Shown: positions 8,481 through 16,345, numbered from the stretch's first letter. The stretch: 64,000 nt of DNA from Candidatus Saccharimonadota bacterium (GCA_028286245.1 JAQBRY010000001.1:1-64000), one strand, 5' to 3'. Program-made: numbers and translations. The notes: a model not told the origin generated them from the sequence alone.

Positions 8481-9173
8481 CTAGCAGACGCCGTCTTGGC
8501 AGACGTTAACGGTTTGATCACCCATCATCTTGATAGGATGCGTTTCGTGCCAAGCCGCTTGCAGAGCCTGGCTGAAAATTGGCACACCCTGAGCACCAGA
8601 AATACCGTAGGTATCATCAATTACAAAAAAGGGCACGCCCTGTATGCCATAGCCTGCAGCCTTTGCAATGTCAGCATGAACTTCCTGACTATAATCATCA
8701 CCTACAAGTACAGCGCGAGCTTTCTTGGTGTCTAGGCCAACTTCTTTTGCCAATCTGCACAATGTGTCAACGTCAGCAATATTTTGCGCCTCAGTAAAAT
8801 AGGCTGCATAGAGTCGTTCAAACATTTGAACCTGTTTGCCATGCGCCGCCGCAAAATGAATTAAACGGTGCGCGTCAAAAGAGTTGATGGGTTTGGCATG
8901 GTCCAGGTCGTAGTGTAAACCTTCGGCGGCGGCGCTAGCGGTAACTTGCTGGTTTAAACTTTTGGCTTGCTGCACGGTCATACCTTTTTTCTTGGCAAGC
9001 ATTTGGTGCAGTGTATCCTCCGAATGTTTTGGCGCCGACGGATCGAGTTCAAAGCTGTGATACACAACGGTTATATCATCTTTGTGACTGAAGTTTTTTA
9101 GGGCGCTATTAAACTGGGTACTGCCAATGTAGCAAAATGGGCACACAATGTCGGACCAAATATCTACTTTCAT
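8481..9173 (-). CDS. DsbA-family (FrnE-like) thiol oxidoreductase
   Basis: A 230-residue thioredoxin-fold protein with the active-site motif C11-P-F-C14 right at the N-terminus, a large helical insertion, and GVPFFVIDDTYGISGAQG, which holds the cis-proline loop and the FrnE signature. There is no signal peptide, so it is cytoplasmic, as FrnE proteins are. A second Cys pair (CQDGVC) ends the protein, as in several FrnE-type enzymes. It probably exchanges disulfides with a small thiol or proteins. This window also encodes a candidate thiol-synthesis pair (42298-44232), a possible partner, though that link is speculation. Confidence 0.88.
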   Translation of the reverse strand: MKVDIWSDIVCPFCYIGSTQFNSALKNFSHKDDITVVYHSFELDPSAPKHSEDTLHQMLAKKKGMTVQQAKSLNQQVTASAAAEGLHYDLDHAKPINSFDAHRLIHFAAAHGKQVQMFERLYAAYFTEAQNIADVDTLCRLAKEVGLDTKKARAVLVGDDYSQEVHADIAKAAGYGIQGVPFFVIDDTYGISGAQGVPIFSQALQAAWHETHPIKMMGDQTVNVCQDGVC

Positions 9174-9179
9174 ATATAA

Positions 9180-9185
9180 AGTATA
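9180..9185 (-). promoter_or_regulatory. -10 box TATACT (minus strand), leaderless start
   Basis: On the minus strand TATACT starts 12 bases before the ATG at 9173. Confidence 0.5.
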
Positions 9186-9273
9186 GCATCAACGTAATTG
9201 CTCCGTAACCAGCAGCGCTTTACGAAGGTATGTATGGGCCACAAATAATAACTTCTATGATACTGTAGTAAGC

Positions 9274-9537
9274 ATGAATGATAATGAGCTCAACAGGCGG
9301 CTAGAAAAACTCGAAGCACGGAACGCGCGCGTGGAGAGCGACAAAGCCTGGGAAACAAGCTGGGCACGCCGGGGAAGTATCATGATACTAACGTATATCG
9401 TGGTAGTCTTTTACTTACGCTTTGTAGTCCATATTAATCCATGGATTAACGCCTTTGTGCCCGTAATCGGATTTACATTATCCACGCTTACACTCTCGGT
9501 CATTAAAAAACGCTGGCTAGACCGACGTATAGAATAA
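9274..9537 (+). CDS. Small membrane protein with N-terminal coiled coil
   Basis: 87 residues: a charged, coiled-coil-like N-terminus (1-28), two membrane segments (about 34-53 and 58-77) and a basic tail. It resembles the DUF2061/2TM-type small proteins only in topology; I do not assign a family. GATACT at 9259-9264 gives a short-leader start. Its stop codon lies inside a perfect 15-base inverted repeat. Confidence 0.6.
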   Translation: MNDNELNRRLEKLEARNARVESDKAWETSWARRGSIMILTYIVVVFYLRFVVHINPWINAFVPVIGFTLSTLTLSVIKKRWLDRRIE

Positions 9538-9562
9538 GGCGCTCGATGAGCGCCTTATTCTA
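9530..9562. terminator. Perfect 15-bp inverted repeat between convergent genes
   Basis: TAGAATAAGGCGCTC at 9530-9544, loop GAT, and its exact complement at 9548-9562. It covers the stop codon of the upstream gene and lies before the convergent gene's 3' end. There is no long T run on either side, so it may act as a bidirectional barrier or 3' stabiliser rather than a classic intrinsic terminator. Confidence 0.6.
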
Positions 9563-9577
9563 TAGTGTACATTTTAT

Positions 9578-9844
9578 TTAAACGTGGGTGGCAGGACGGC
9601 GGAACATCCGCAAGACGGCCAGTAAAATAACTGCGCCCACTATGGCGACAATCAGGCTGGTAAGGTTAAAGCCGCTCACATCGGTATCGGTAAGCGCACG
9701 TACCAAGAAACCACCAATAATGGCTCCTAAAATACCAACCACAATGTTGCCTAAGGCACCTTGCTGAGCGTTGGTCTTCATAATTATTGAAGCAATCCAG
9801 CCAGCTAAGGCCCCAAAGATTATCCAAGAAATAATATTAATCAT
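9578..9844 (-). CDS. GlsB/YeaQ/YmgE-family stress membrane protein
   Basis: An 88-residue hydrophobic protein with three membrane segments and the glycine-rich pattern of the transglycosylase-associated (Asp23-linked) family: [31 protein letters not shown] and [16 protein letters not shown]. The function of the family is not established; members are often stress-induced envelope proteins. An AAGGATAC ribosome site precedes the ATG, so unlike many neighbours this mRNA has a leader. Confidence 0.88.
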   Translation of the reverse strand: MINIISWIIFGALAGWIASIIMKTNAQQGALGNIVVGILGAIIGGFLVRALTDTDVSGFNLTSLIVAIVGAVILLAVLRMFRRPATHV

Positions 9845-9975
9845 TTTGTATCCTTTCGTTATTACTACCGCTAAGTATGCATGGGCTACAACAGTTGATC
9901 TGTAAAATTTTTCTCTTTCGTTAACAGACGAATATTCCTACATACTTATCATCATGAATGTGCTTATATACATTT

Positions 9976-10362
9976 ATGAGTATTTCCACTGCCGAACGGC
10001 GCCAGATAGAAAACGAAATGATCTTTCGCCGCATGAACGAAAAAGTCGGCGACGACCTGGGCGAATTAGACGCGATGCACATCGAGGACGGCAATCCGCA
10101 ACTCATAAGAGACGAAGACATTCTACTGAGTTTTAGATGCGAATGCTCGGACGAAAATTGCGACACTCGCATTGCCCTTAAGCTGAGCGAGTACCAGGAA
10201 ATTCACAAAGACAGAGATACCTTCGTTATCAAAATTAACCACCAAGTCGATCCTATTGAAAAAATAATTCGAACCGAAGCCGAATACAGCGTGGTTAAAA
10301 AGAATAATTCCACCCCCGAACCTGGCAAAGACTTGAACGAAACAATCATAAATAATCTTTAA
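9976..10362 (+). CDS. Hypothetical Cys-containing protein, 128 aa
   Basis: Not recognised as a named family. The N-terminal 45 residues are charged helix (ERRQIENEMIFRRMNEKV). A central segment LLSFRCECSDENCDTRI has three cysteines in C-x-C-x4-C spacing that could bind a metal. The start is taken at ATG 9976 rather than 9958, because TATATA lies about 11 bases upstream. Cytosolic. The stop at 10362 overlaps the first of three tandem 7-mers that precede the next gene. Confidence 0.6.
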   Translation: MSISTAERRQIENEMIFRRMNEKVGDDLGELDAMHIEDGNPQLIRDEDILLSFRCECSDENCDTRIALKLSEYQEIHKDRDTFVIKINHQVDPIEKIIRTEAEYSVVKKNNSTPEPGKDLNETIINNL

Positions 10363-10386
10363 GCTGTTGTTAAGCTAATGTTAAAA
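10358..10386 (+). repeat. Three tandem 7-mers with an 11-base period
   Basis: TTTAAGC (10358-10364), GTTAAGC (10369-10375) and GTTAAAA (10380-10386) repeat every 11 bases, one helical turn, upstream of the small gene at 10449. The same 7-mers precede the two-component system and the flavin operon, so this may be a response-regulator site. The nearest -10 candidates (TATGAT 10416, TACTAT 10427) are farther away than at the other sites. Confidence 0.45.
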
Positions 10387-10448
10387 TTTTCACTGAAAGC
10401 CTAATTTTACGGGCCTATGATGCCAGTACTATTAACTAGGAGGGCAGT

Positions 10449-10658
10449 ATGGCTGACGATTATAGTTCTAGAGACCGAGAATACGAACGAATGCGCGACG
10501 CACACACAAATTCACACGTGGCCAGACTACTGGCAACGCTAGCACTTATTGGTGCGGCAATTGCTTTAGCAGTGGCATTAACGGCAATGAATAAGGCCAC
10601 TGACGCCTTAAACCTTGCTAATCGTAACTTAACGACTCTTCAAACCCAAACGCGGTAG
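10449..10658 (+). CDS. Small single-pass membrane protein, 69 aa
   Basis: Not recognised. A charged N-terminus (1-24), one membrane helix (about 27-47, LLATLALIGAAIALAVALTAM) and a short polar tail with Asn, Leu and Thr. A strong AGGAGG ribosome site lies 6 bases before the ATG, so this gene is expressed from a leadered mRNA. It is followed by a 19-bp perfect hairpin. Confidence 0.65.
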   Translation: MADDYSSRDREYERMRDAHTNSHVARLLATLALIGAAIALAVALTAMNKATDALNLANRNLTTLQTQTR

Positions 10659-10668
10659 AAATAACGCC

Positions 10669-10714
10669 ACAGTAGCATGTATTGCTCGTTATTATGAGCA
10701 ATACATGCTACTGT
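10669..10714. terminator. Perfect 19-bp inverted repeat
   Basis: Arms 10669-10687 and 10696-10714 are exact complements around an 8-base loop. On the plus strand it is followed by AAAAATAT instead of a T run; on the minus strand GTTATTTC follows. It may end transcription of the 10449 gene or control the next gene, whose ATG is 8 bases past the right arm. Confidence 0.5.
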
Positions 10715-10722
10715 AAAAATAT

Positions 10723-11010
10723 ATGGCTGATCCCAACAAATGTTTCTGTGACACATACCGCGAATGCGTCACAGATCCAGACACTATTGTCCCAATAGGT
10801 CACGACGTAGTCCGAGACGAACTAGTCACAGTAGATGGGTCAGAATTTGTAGAACGGGCAGATAGGGTATGTCCTGGCACTCGCGTGTTTATTAGTGATA
10901 CAGCCCTGAACGCAAGTAATGTGGTACTTACCGAAACTACAGCGACTGTTCCGCGGGACGCAGTTACACTGCAGTGTGAGTTTTTTGCTACGATCCACCG
11001 CGGCATGTAG
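10723..11010 (+). CDS. Hypothetical small protein, 95 aa
   Basis: Not recognised. An acidic, beta-rich looking protein with four cysteines (CFCDTYREC near the N-terminus, two more later), no membrane segment and no signal peptide. The ATG follows directly after the large hairpin. Confidence that it is a real gene comes from its length and normal residue composition only. Confidence 0.5.
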   Translation: MADPNKCFCDTYRECVTDPDTIVPIGHDVVRDELVTVDGSEFVERADRVCPGTRVFISDTALNASNVVLTETTATVPRDAVTLQCEFFATIHRGM

Positions 11011-11064
11011 GCCGTCAACTATAAGCGGTTCTGCAACTTTATATATTATTTAGCTATAATATTG

Positions 11065-11070
11065 TAATAT
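11065..11070 (+). promoter_or_regulatory. -10 box TAATAT, leaderless start
   Basis: TAATAT starts 12 bases before the ATG at 11077; a consensus TATAAT lies 10 bases further up at 11055. Confidence 0.4.
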
Positions 11071-11076
11071 AGCTTT

Positions 11077-12195
11077 ATGAGTGAGAGAGATAGATCGTTT
11101 GAAGAGGTGACTGGTGCTCAGCCAGTACTATTTGCTGTTGAAGAATTACTGGGTGAAAGGGGCATTGCCCCGGCCGACATTCAGCAGGCGCACAGCTGGG
11201 CTGTAGCTGAGGCCCGCACCGTGTGTAACGACGGTGTAATCGCCACACGACGCGGAAGCATTGAATATACCAGTAGTATGTCGCCCGCCCGCACATATAC
11301 CGCTCGTAATGGTCGGCAGGTACAGCTGCGGCTCCTTATCAGTCGGGGCTTGGAGCATCTAGGTGATAGAGACGAAGTTGATTTAGTACAGCTTGCAGTA
11401 GAAAAAGAAGAGCAGGTGCTACCCGACATTACCCTCAGTCCTACCTATATCGGTAACCTCAATCATAGTTCTGGTAATCCGGCGCATCTAGACATGATGA
11501 TCAAAGCCGTAAAATGGTTTACGTCAGCTCAGCCGGAAGCCGGCGCAGATACACCGAGGCAGTCGCTGGTTGAAGCTGACCCATCCACAACATTTAGTGA
11601 CTACATGCGTAGTATTCTCTATCAACTGCGTGCAAAACGGGTCGTAGAGGTCGGGCCTGATGTGCAGTATCGCGACGCTATGGACCTCAGCAATGCCTGC
11701 GAAAATTACACCATGGTAAGCACACCGGAGTTTATCGAGTATGCAGCAGGTAACTTTGAGCTGGCCAAGGATATGGGCGGCATGCGAGCAGAGTTAATTG
11801 CCGGCAACGCCACCAAGCTTTCCACACTAGTGCCACCAGCCGATCTTGTACTTATGAAGAATGTGCAACTCGAACTGGGACCCGGAGACACGGCTCGCTG
11901 GGCTGCAGATAGGCGCGGTGAGATAGTCCTGACCGCTGAAGATCGCGTGGCACTGCTTGAGCGTTTTGAAAGGGCCAAGCTACTAGGACTTAAAGAAGCG
12001 CTCTTTGTTGCCCAAGATGGTTGCTTGGTAACATTTCACCGCAAGCAAACCAGCGACGATATATACGGCGTACTCACCGAAGACCTCGGCGTGCCGATGC
12101 ATAACGTACGACGCCAAAGTTTACGATATGACGACAAGGGCTCCAACAATGAAGCCTGGGAAATGCTCATCGTTGACAATCGTAAACTCAGCTAG
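11077..12195 (+). CDS. Protein with a methyltransferase-like Rossmann domain, 372 aa
   Basis: No named family recognised. The C-terminal half has a SAM-methyltransferase-like order: KRVVEVGPDVQYRDAM resembles motif I, an acidic turn follows, and PPADLVLMKNVQLEL resembles motif IV. The glycine-rich loop is degenerate (E-V-G-P-D), so cofactor binding is uncertain. The N-terminal 150 residues are helical and unassigned. Cytosolic, monocistronic, leaderless promoter. Confidence 0.5.
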   Translation: MSERDRSFEEVTGAQPVLFAVEELLGERGIAPADIQQAHSWAVAEARTVCNDGVIATRRGSIEYTSSMSPARTYTARNGRQVQLRLLISRGLEHLGDRDEVDLVQLAVEKEEQVLPDITLSPTYIGNLNHSSGNPAHLDMMIKAVKWFTSAQPEAGADTPRQSLVEADPSTTFSDYMRSILYQLRAKRVVEVGPDVQYRDAMDLSNACENYTMVSTPEFIEYAAGNFELAKDMGGMRAELIAGNATKLSTLVPPADLVLMKNVQLELGPGDTARWAADRRGEIVLTAEDRVALLERFERAKLLGLKEALFVAQDGCLVTFHRKQTSDDIYGVLTEDLGVPMHNVRRQSLRYDDKGSNNEAWEMLIVDNRKLS

Positions 12196-12211
12196 ACAGT
12201 AGTTAATTTGC

Positions 12212-12217
12212 TACACT
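12212..12217 (+). promoter_or_regulatory. -10 box TACACT serving a leaderless 6-codon uORF
   Basis: TACACT starts 12 bases before the ATG at 12224, which opens a 6-codon reading frame and not the main gene. Confidence 0.4.
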
Positions 12218-12223
12218 ACGTGT

Positions 12224-12244
12224 ATGACACGGCAGCTATTATAA
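12224..12244 (+). other. Upstream ORF (MTRQLL) overlapping the next start as TAATG
   Basis: Six sense codons followed by TAA at 12242-12244. The last base of the stop is the first base of the ATG of the CDP-alcohol phosphotransferase (12244). With the promoter spacing above, a leaderless transcript would start exactly at this uORF, and the main gene would be read by termination-reinitiation. Confidence 0.45.
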
Positions 12245-12864
12245 TGGACCTCCACCAATCTTCAGATCAACCGGACTGGGAAGCAGTCGCTGTAAAAGAC
12301 CGTAATCACTGGCAAAAACGAGCTGCTACTACTAAAGGTATAGTTACCCCCGCAAACGCTGCTACAATCATCGGTTTTGGTCTTGTACTTTACGGACTTC
12401 TACACATCGGTTGGCATCACTACTGGCTGGGGCTGAGCCTCATCGCAGTTGGCCGGCTTTTTGATATATTAGACGGTTGGCTGGCTCAAAAAACAGGTAC
12501 TAAGAGCCGTCTAGGCGAAAGCCTTGATGCGGTTGCCGATAAGCTTGGTATACTCGCCATTTTAATCGTATTCCTTACGAGTCACTTGATACATATTTGG
12601 TTACTAATTGTAATCATATTACCGCACATAATCATGTCTCTACTGGCGCTAGTAAGTAAACTGCGCAACAGGCCCATACATCCTACGCGTACAGGCAAAC
12701 TCGGCATGGCTCTTACCTGGCTTTGCTTGGTAGGCTTTATTATTCTTAGAGCAACAAATACTTATAGTGGCATCGCTACAGACATACTGTACGCACTGGC
12801 TATTATTGGCGCCGGCATGGCACTAACAGCAGCTGCAACCACAAAACGTAGTTTGCTTAAATAG
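12244..12864 (+). CDS. CDP-alcohol phosphatidyltransferase family protein
   Basis: An integral membrane enzyme of 206 residues from ATG 12244. The family motif D-x2-D-G-x2-A-R-x8-G-x3-D-x3-D is present at residues 74-99 (DILDGWLAQ ... GESLDAVAD), with all four aspartates, but the conserved Arg is Gln82. About five membrane helices follow. Such enzymes join a CDP-activated lipid or alcohol to a second alcohol, as in phosphatidylglycerol-phosphate or inositol-phosphate synthesis. The product here is not known. It faces the CarS-like gene, and their 3' ends overlap by 8 bases. Confidence 0.82.
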   Translation: MDLHQSSDQPDWEAVAVKDRNHWQKRAATTKGIVTPANAATIIGFGLVLYGLLHIGWHHYWLGLSLIAVGRLFDILDGWLAQKTGTKSRLGESLDAVADKLGILAILIVFLTSHLIHIWLLIVIILPHIIMSLLALVSKLRNRPIHPTRTGKLGMALTWLCLVGFIILRATNTYSGIATDILYALAIIGAGMALTAAATTKRSLLK

Positions 12865-13411
12865 GACTGTCTTTTAGATGCAGCAGGTAACCGACGTAGC
12901 TCATCACTAAGTGCATTACAAACCAAATAATAAATATCCAGGCATATTGCCCGACTGTTAGGGTTACAAACGGCAGACTAATAAGTATGGCCCCAATAAT
13001 GTAATCCAACTGGTCAAAAGGCAGCCAGGTTTTACCAGAATCGATACCACGTTGTCGCTTAAAAAAGCTTTTAATGGCATCACCGGCCAGTGCGCCAAAG
13101 CCGAGCAAGGCACCCAGATAAGGATAGCCGTACATATAGCCTAGGTCACCGGCATCAACCGGGCCAGAGGTATAGTGCCGAACTAATAATTGCTGAAGCC
13201 AATAGATGAGCGCCCCGGCAACCACACCACTAATGAGCCCGCGCCAGGTCTTGTGATGCCCCAGGAGCGATCGGCCACGGAACTGAATGCCGCCGTCAAT
13301 TGGGGCGCTCAGATGCCGCAGCCCAGGGGCGGCGGCACTTAAAATAGGGACTACATTAGCAACGGCAGCCGGAACCATAAACCAAAATGCAATAAAAAAG
13401 CTATGGAGCAT
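12857..13411 (-). CDS. CDP-archaeol synthase (CarS)-like CDP-alcohol synthase
   Basis: A 184-residue membrane protein with about five helices. It carries GHHKTWRG, GDAIKSFFKRQRG and WLPFDQLD, the signature blocks of the CarS/DUF46 family, which activates a lipid phosphate with CTP. In archaea the substrate is unsaturated archaetidic acid; bacterial members are less studied, and a different lipid phosphate is likely. I take the start at ATG 13411, which is 9 bases past a minus-strand TATACT. It is divergent from the lipid kinase and convergent with the CDP-alcohol transferase. Confidence 0.8.
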   Translation of the reverse strand: MLHSFFIAFWFMVPAAVANVVPILSAAAPGLRHLSAPIDGGIQFRGRSLLGHHKTWRGLISGVVAGALIYWLQQLLVRHYTSGPVDAGDLGYMYGYPYLGALLGFGALAGDAIKSFFKRQRGIDSGKTWLPFDQLDYIIGAILISLPFVTLTVGQYAWIFIIWFVMHLVMSYVGYLLHLKDSPI

Positions 13412-13420
13412 TCTGACTCC

Positions 13421-13428
13421 AGTATACT
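13421..13428. promoter_or_regulatory. Overlapping divergent -10 boxes (AGTATACT)
   Basis: The 8-base palindrome AGTATACT holds TATACT on both strands: 13423-13428 (plus, 12 bases before ATG 13435) and 13426-13421 (minus, 9 bases before ATG 13411). Both genes cannot easily be started at the same moment from one duplex. Confidence 0.5.
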
Positions 13429-13434
13429 GAACAC

Positions 13435-14322
13435 ATGCCAGGATACACTGCAATTATTATTATTTATAACCCAAAAAGCACCGGATCAGGGAAAAAGCTG
13501 GCCCTTCAGCTGCAAAAAGAGCTGCTCGAACGGCTTCCAAAACAAAAAATTACCATTATTCCAACCGACCGGGCCGGTCACGCCGAGGAGCTCGCCTACA
13601 ACCACGCCCGTAAGCTGGCGCACCCGCTGGTTATTTCATCGAGCGGCGACGGTGGCTATCACGAAGTTATTAACGGCCTATTACGCGCTCAAAAGGAAGG
13701 CGCCCAGCCGGTAGCCGGGCTATTGCCGGCAGGGAATGCCAACGATCATTTTCACCATCTGCACGAAGCAGAACTCGTAGAAGAAATTGTTGCACACAAC
13801 GAAAAAACCATCGATGTTCTCAAGCTGACCTATGTGCGCCACGGCCAGTCGCACGAACGCTATGCGCATTCATACATTGGGCTGGGCATCACCCCGCAAG
13901 CTGGCCGCGAGCTCAACCGCCACAATTTAAACCATTTTATGGAATCGTGGCTAGTATTCAAAGCTATGCTGCTGCTTACCCCGATCAAAATATATTACCG
14001 AGGTAAGGTCCAGGCATACGACAGCATTGTGTTTAGTAATATCAGCAAAATGTCCAAGATTATACATTTATCCGATAAGGCGCGCGTAAACGACGGCCGA
14101 TTTGAAGTGACAATGTTTAAGCGGCGCAATAAGATCAGACTATTTATGACTCTGTTAAAGGCATCGACGCGCGGGCTCAAGGGCAGCCATCAAACACGGA
14201 AGTTTACTTTTAAAACCATCGGGCCGGCCCTGGTGCAGCTCGACGGCGAAATTACGACCATTGACGGCAATGCAACAACCACCGTGACCATTGAGCCCCG
14301 CGCCATCAACTGTCTGGTATAA
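13435..14322 (+). CDS. Diacylglycerol/lipid kinase family protein
   Basis: A 295-residue cytosolic or membrane-associated lipid kinase of the DAGK/YegS fold. YNPKSTGSGK at 11-20 and SSSGDGGYHEVINGL at 68-82 form the nucleotide-binding part; the usual GGDGT reads SGDGG here. LLPAGNANDHF matches the PLGTxND motif. The C-terminal domain ends with LDGEIT and a beta strand typical of the family. It would phosphorylate a lipid alcohol and so feed the CarS-like protein next door, which needs a lipid phosphate. The substrate is inferred from context only. Confidence 0.85.
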   Translation: MPGYTAIIIIYNPKSTGSGKKLALQLQKELLERLPKQKITIIPTDRAGHAEELAYNHARKLAHPLVISSSGDGGYHEVINGLLRAQKEGAQPVAGLLPAGNANDHFHHLHEAELVEEIVAHNEKTIDVLKLTYVRHGQSHERYAHSYIGLGITPQAGRELNRHNLNHFMESWLVFKAMLLLTPIKIYYRGKVQAYDSIVFSNISKMSKIIHLSDKARVNDGRFEVTMFKRRNKIRLFMTLLKASTRGLKGSHQTRKFTFKTIGPALVQLDGEITTIDGNATTTVTIEPRAINCLV

Positions 14323-14326
14323 ATCG

Positions 14327-14776
14327 TTAGGCGTGAGGGATCTGGTTTTCGACGGCAATTTTGAGCGCTTGTAGATCTGATTGGAGCTCGCGCCGAGCAA
14401 GCAATTTGAGAACTGGCGCGGTGAAGGCAAAGGCCTTACTTTCGGACGAAACTGTAGTGTTGCAGATCAGAAGCGTGGTGCCATTATCTGTCGGGGTAAG
14501 TTTAAAATTGGCCACGTAGTTAACCGTGCCTGTAGTGTTTTCTATCTGTAATTCTTGATCATTTGAGTATTTGGTTACTGAATTATTAGCTTTAATGACT
14601 ACACCGAGCACCTGGCTCACCGTTTGATAAGTGCTGTGAAGCTCCAGAACTTTTTTAGATGACACCTCTTTAACTTGAGGATTCCACAAGTGCATATACT
14701 TTAGGTCCGTGAGGTATTTGAAGACTTCTGAGGAGGGCGATGAAATAGTGACTTTAGTGATAATTTTAGCTTTCAT
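14327..14776 (-). CDS. SRPBCC (START-like) family protein
   Basis: A 149-residue helix-grip-fold protein: the N-terminal strand and turn KVTISSPSSEVFKYLTDLKYMHLWNPQVK and the long C-terminal helix are typical of polyketide-cyclase/START-like proteins, which bind hydrophobic ligands in a cavity. No catalytic residue can be assigned. It converges on the lipid kinase gene with only a few bases between. Promoter TATAAT lies about 30 bases upstream on the minus strand. Confidence 0.75.
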   Translation of the reverse strand: MKAKIITKVTISSPSSEVFKYLTDLKYMHLWNPQVKEVSSKKVLELHSTYQTVSQVLGVVIKANNSVTKYSNDQELQIENTTGTVNYVANFKLTPTDNGTTLLICNTTVSSESKAFAFTAPVLKLLARRELQSDLQALKIAVENQIPHA

Positions 14777-14889
14777 ACCGGCCCCGATGACGTGTCATAC
14801 AAATATTATACGCTAGTGCCTACTCAATCTGTTTCTTAGACCATACTGCTAATGCTATAATGAGCCTAAACCATAACAACAGGCTACCT

Positions 14890-15303
14890 ATGATCAAACA
14901 ACAGTCCGATGACCCCAATGTTGCCGAGGCAGCTAAAGACGCCCTGGCAATAGTGCAGTCCGTACTAGCCGAGCTTTCAAAAGCCACCACCTATGACTAT
15001 GGCGGACACATTTTGCAACTCGGTGACTACGACGTCTGTACTACCTGTACCGGTCCGATCGCCGAAGCTCAGCAGGCCAGCAAAGCTTTAGAAAAAAAGG
15101 CGGCCGAAATAGACGACCCGGTTATTGTGGAGCATATAAAATTGGCAGCAGAACTGCTACGGCTTGAGGCCGACGCTGCCGTGGTGCGAGCCGAATTTCA
15201 TAATGGTATTGGCACCGAGCCCATCTTGAACGTACTACTCGGGTTTCAGCATCAACGAGCCATCTACGACGATTATCAACATAGCCACCACCAGGGAAAA
15301 TAA
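14890..15303 (+). CDS. Hypothetical CxxC protein upstream of the GH15-like gene
   Basis: 137 residues from ATG 14890, largely helical, with DVCTTCTGPIAEA giving a lone C-x2-C. Not recognised. An ATG at 14860 is in frame but overlaps the TATAAT box at 14856-14861, so it would not be transcribed from that promoter. The stop is one base before the ATG of the glycoside hydrolase, so the two are co-expressed. Confidence 0.55.
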   Translation: MIKQQSDDPNVAEAAKDALAIVQSVLAELSKATTYDYGGHILQLGDYDVCTTCTGPIAEAQQASKALEKKAAEIDDPVIVEHIKLAAELLRLEADAAVVRAEFHNGIGTEPILNVLLGFQHQRAIYDDYQHSHHQGK

Positions 15304-15304
15304 G

Positions 15305-16345
15305 ATGCAGCAAGATCAGATTATACAGCGACACCTCGATAACCTGCGCAAGCTCATTACGCCTACCGGGCTTTTTTTAGCATCATCGAAAAATGTTGAA
15401 ACCGGCTACGACAAAGCTTGGCTGCGCGACAACGTGTACGAGGCGCTGGCCTTTGAATACGCCGGTGAGTGGGACGTGGTAGCTAAGGCCTACCACACGC
15501 TGCTGGACATCTTTGACAAGCACATCGATAAGATTAATTGGGCCACTACCAACAAGCCCTTCGAGAGTTGGCAGTTTATCCACGCCCGTTACAACCCCGA
15601 AACCCTCGAAGAGTTTTGGGAATCCTGGGGCAATAAGCAACACGATGCTGTTGGCGCCGTCTTATTTAAGTTAGCTGACTTTGAAGCCAAGGGCCGCAGC
15701 GTACTGCGCGACGATACCGATCGCCGCACCGTCCAAACCTTGATTTACTACATTTGTAACGTCGAATACTGGCATGATGCCGACTCCGGCATGTGGGAAG
15801 AGAACGAAGAAGTCCACGCCAGCTCCATTGGAGCAGTAGTGGCCGCCCTCAAAAAGTGGAAAGAAGTCGGCGGCATGGATGTGGATCAAGACGCCATTGA
15901 CCGCGGCGAAGCCGCGCTGCTTGCCCTCCTGCCGCGCGAATCCGAAGCCAAGTTTACCGATTTAGCCTTACTCTCCCTTATTTATCCCTACAACGTCGTA
16001 AGCCCAGACATGGCTCAGCAAATTGTCGATAACCTGGTATACCATCTCACCAAAGAAAAGGGCGTTATGCGCTACAAGTTTGATGCCTACTACAACAAAA
16101 ACGTCGACGGCTACTCCGAAGAAGCCGAATGGTGCTTTGGGCTATCGTGGCTGGCCATTGCCTACAAAATGCTCGGCAACAACGATGAGGCAGAGCACTA
16201 CCTACAAAAAGCCGCCGAAACCGTCACCAAGGACGGCAAAATCCCCGAACTCTACATGTCCCATTCAGATGAGGCCAACGAAAACACGCCGCTCGGTTGG
16301 TCCGAGAGCATGTACGTGGCTGCTCTCTACGAAGTTAATAAGTAG
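15305..16345 (+). CDS. Glycoside hydrolase family 15-like protein
   Basis: A 346-residue (alpha/alpha)6-barrel protein related to glucoamylase and phosphorylase-kinase-like GH15. KAWLRDNVYEALAFEYAG near residue 40 matches the substrate-pocket block, DSGMWEENEEVHASS near 160 matches the block with the general acid Glu, and LGWSESMYVAALYE ends the domain. No signal peptide, so it probably acts on an intracellular alpha-glucan or trehalose-like glycoside. It is shorter than classic glucoamylases and lacks the N-terminal beta domain. Coupled to the CxxC protein upstream. Confidence 0.8.
   Translation: MQQDQIIQRHLDNLRKLITPTGLFLASSKNVETGYDKAWLRDNVYEALAFEYAGEWDVVAKAYHTLLDIFDKHIDKINWATTNKPFESWQFIHARYNPETLEEFWESWGNKQHDAVGAVLFKLADFEAKGRSVLRDDTDRRTVQTLIYYICNVEYWHDADSGMWEENEEVHASSIGAVVAALKKWKEVGGMDVDQDAIDRGEAALLALLPRESEAKFTDLALLSLIYPYNVVSPDMAQQIVDNLVYHLTKEKGVMRYKFDAYYNKNVDGYSEEAEWCFGLSWLAIAYKMLGNNDEAEHYLQKAAETVTKDGKIPELYMSHSDEANENTPLGWSESMYVAALYEVNK

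Noticed and set aside
14860-14889. Start of the CxxC protein at ATG 14860
   Set aside because: This ATG overlaps the TATAAT box at 14856-14861 and would not be in the mRNA.
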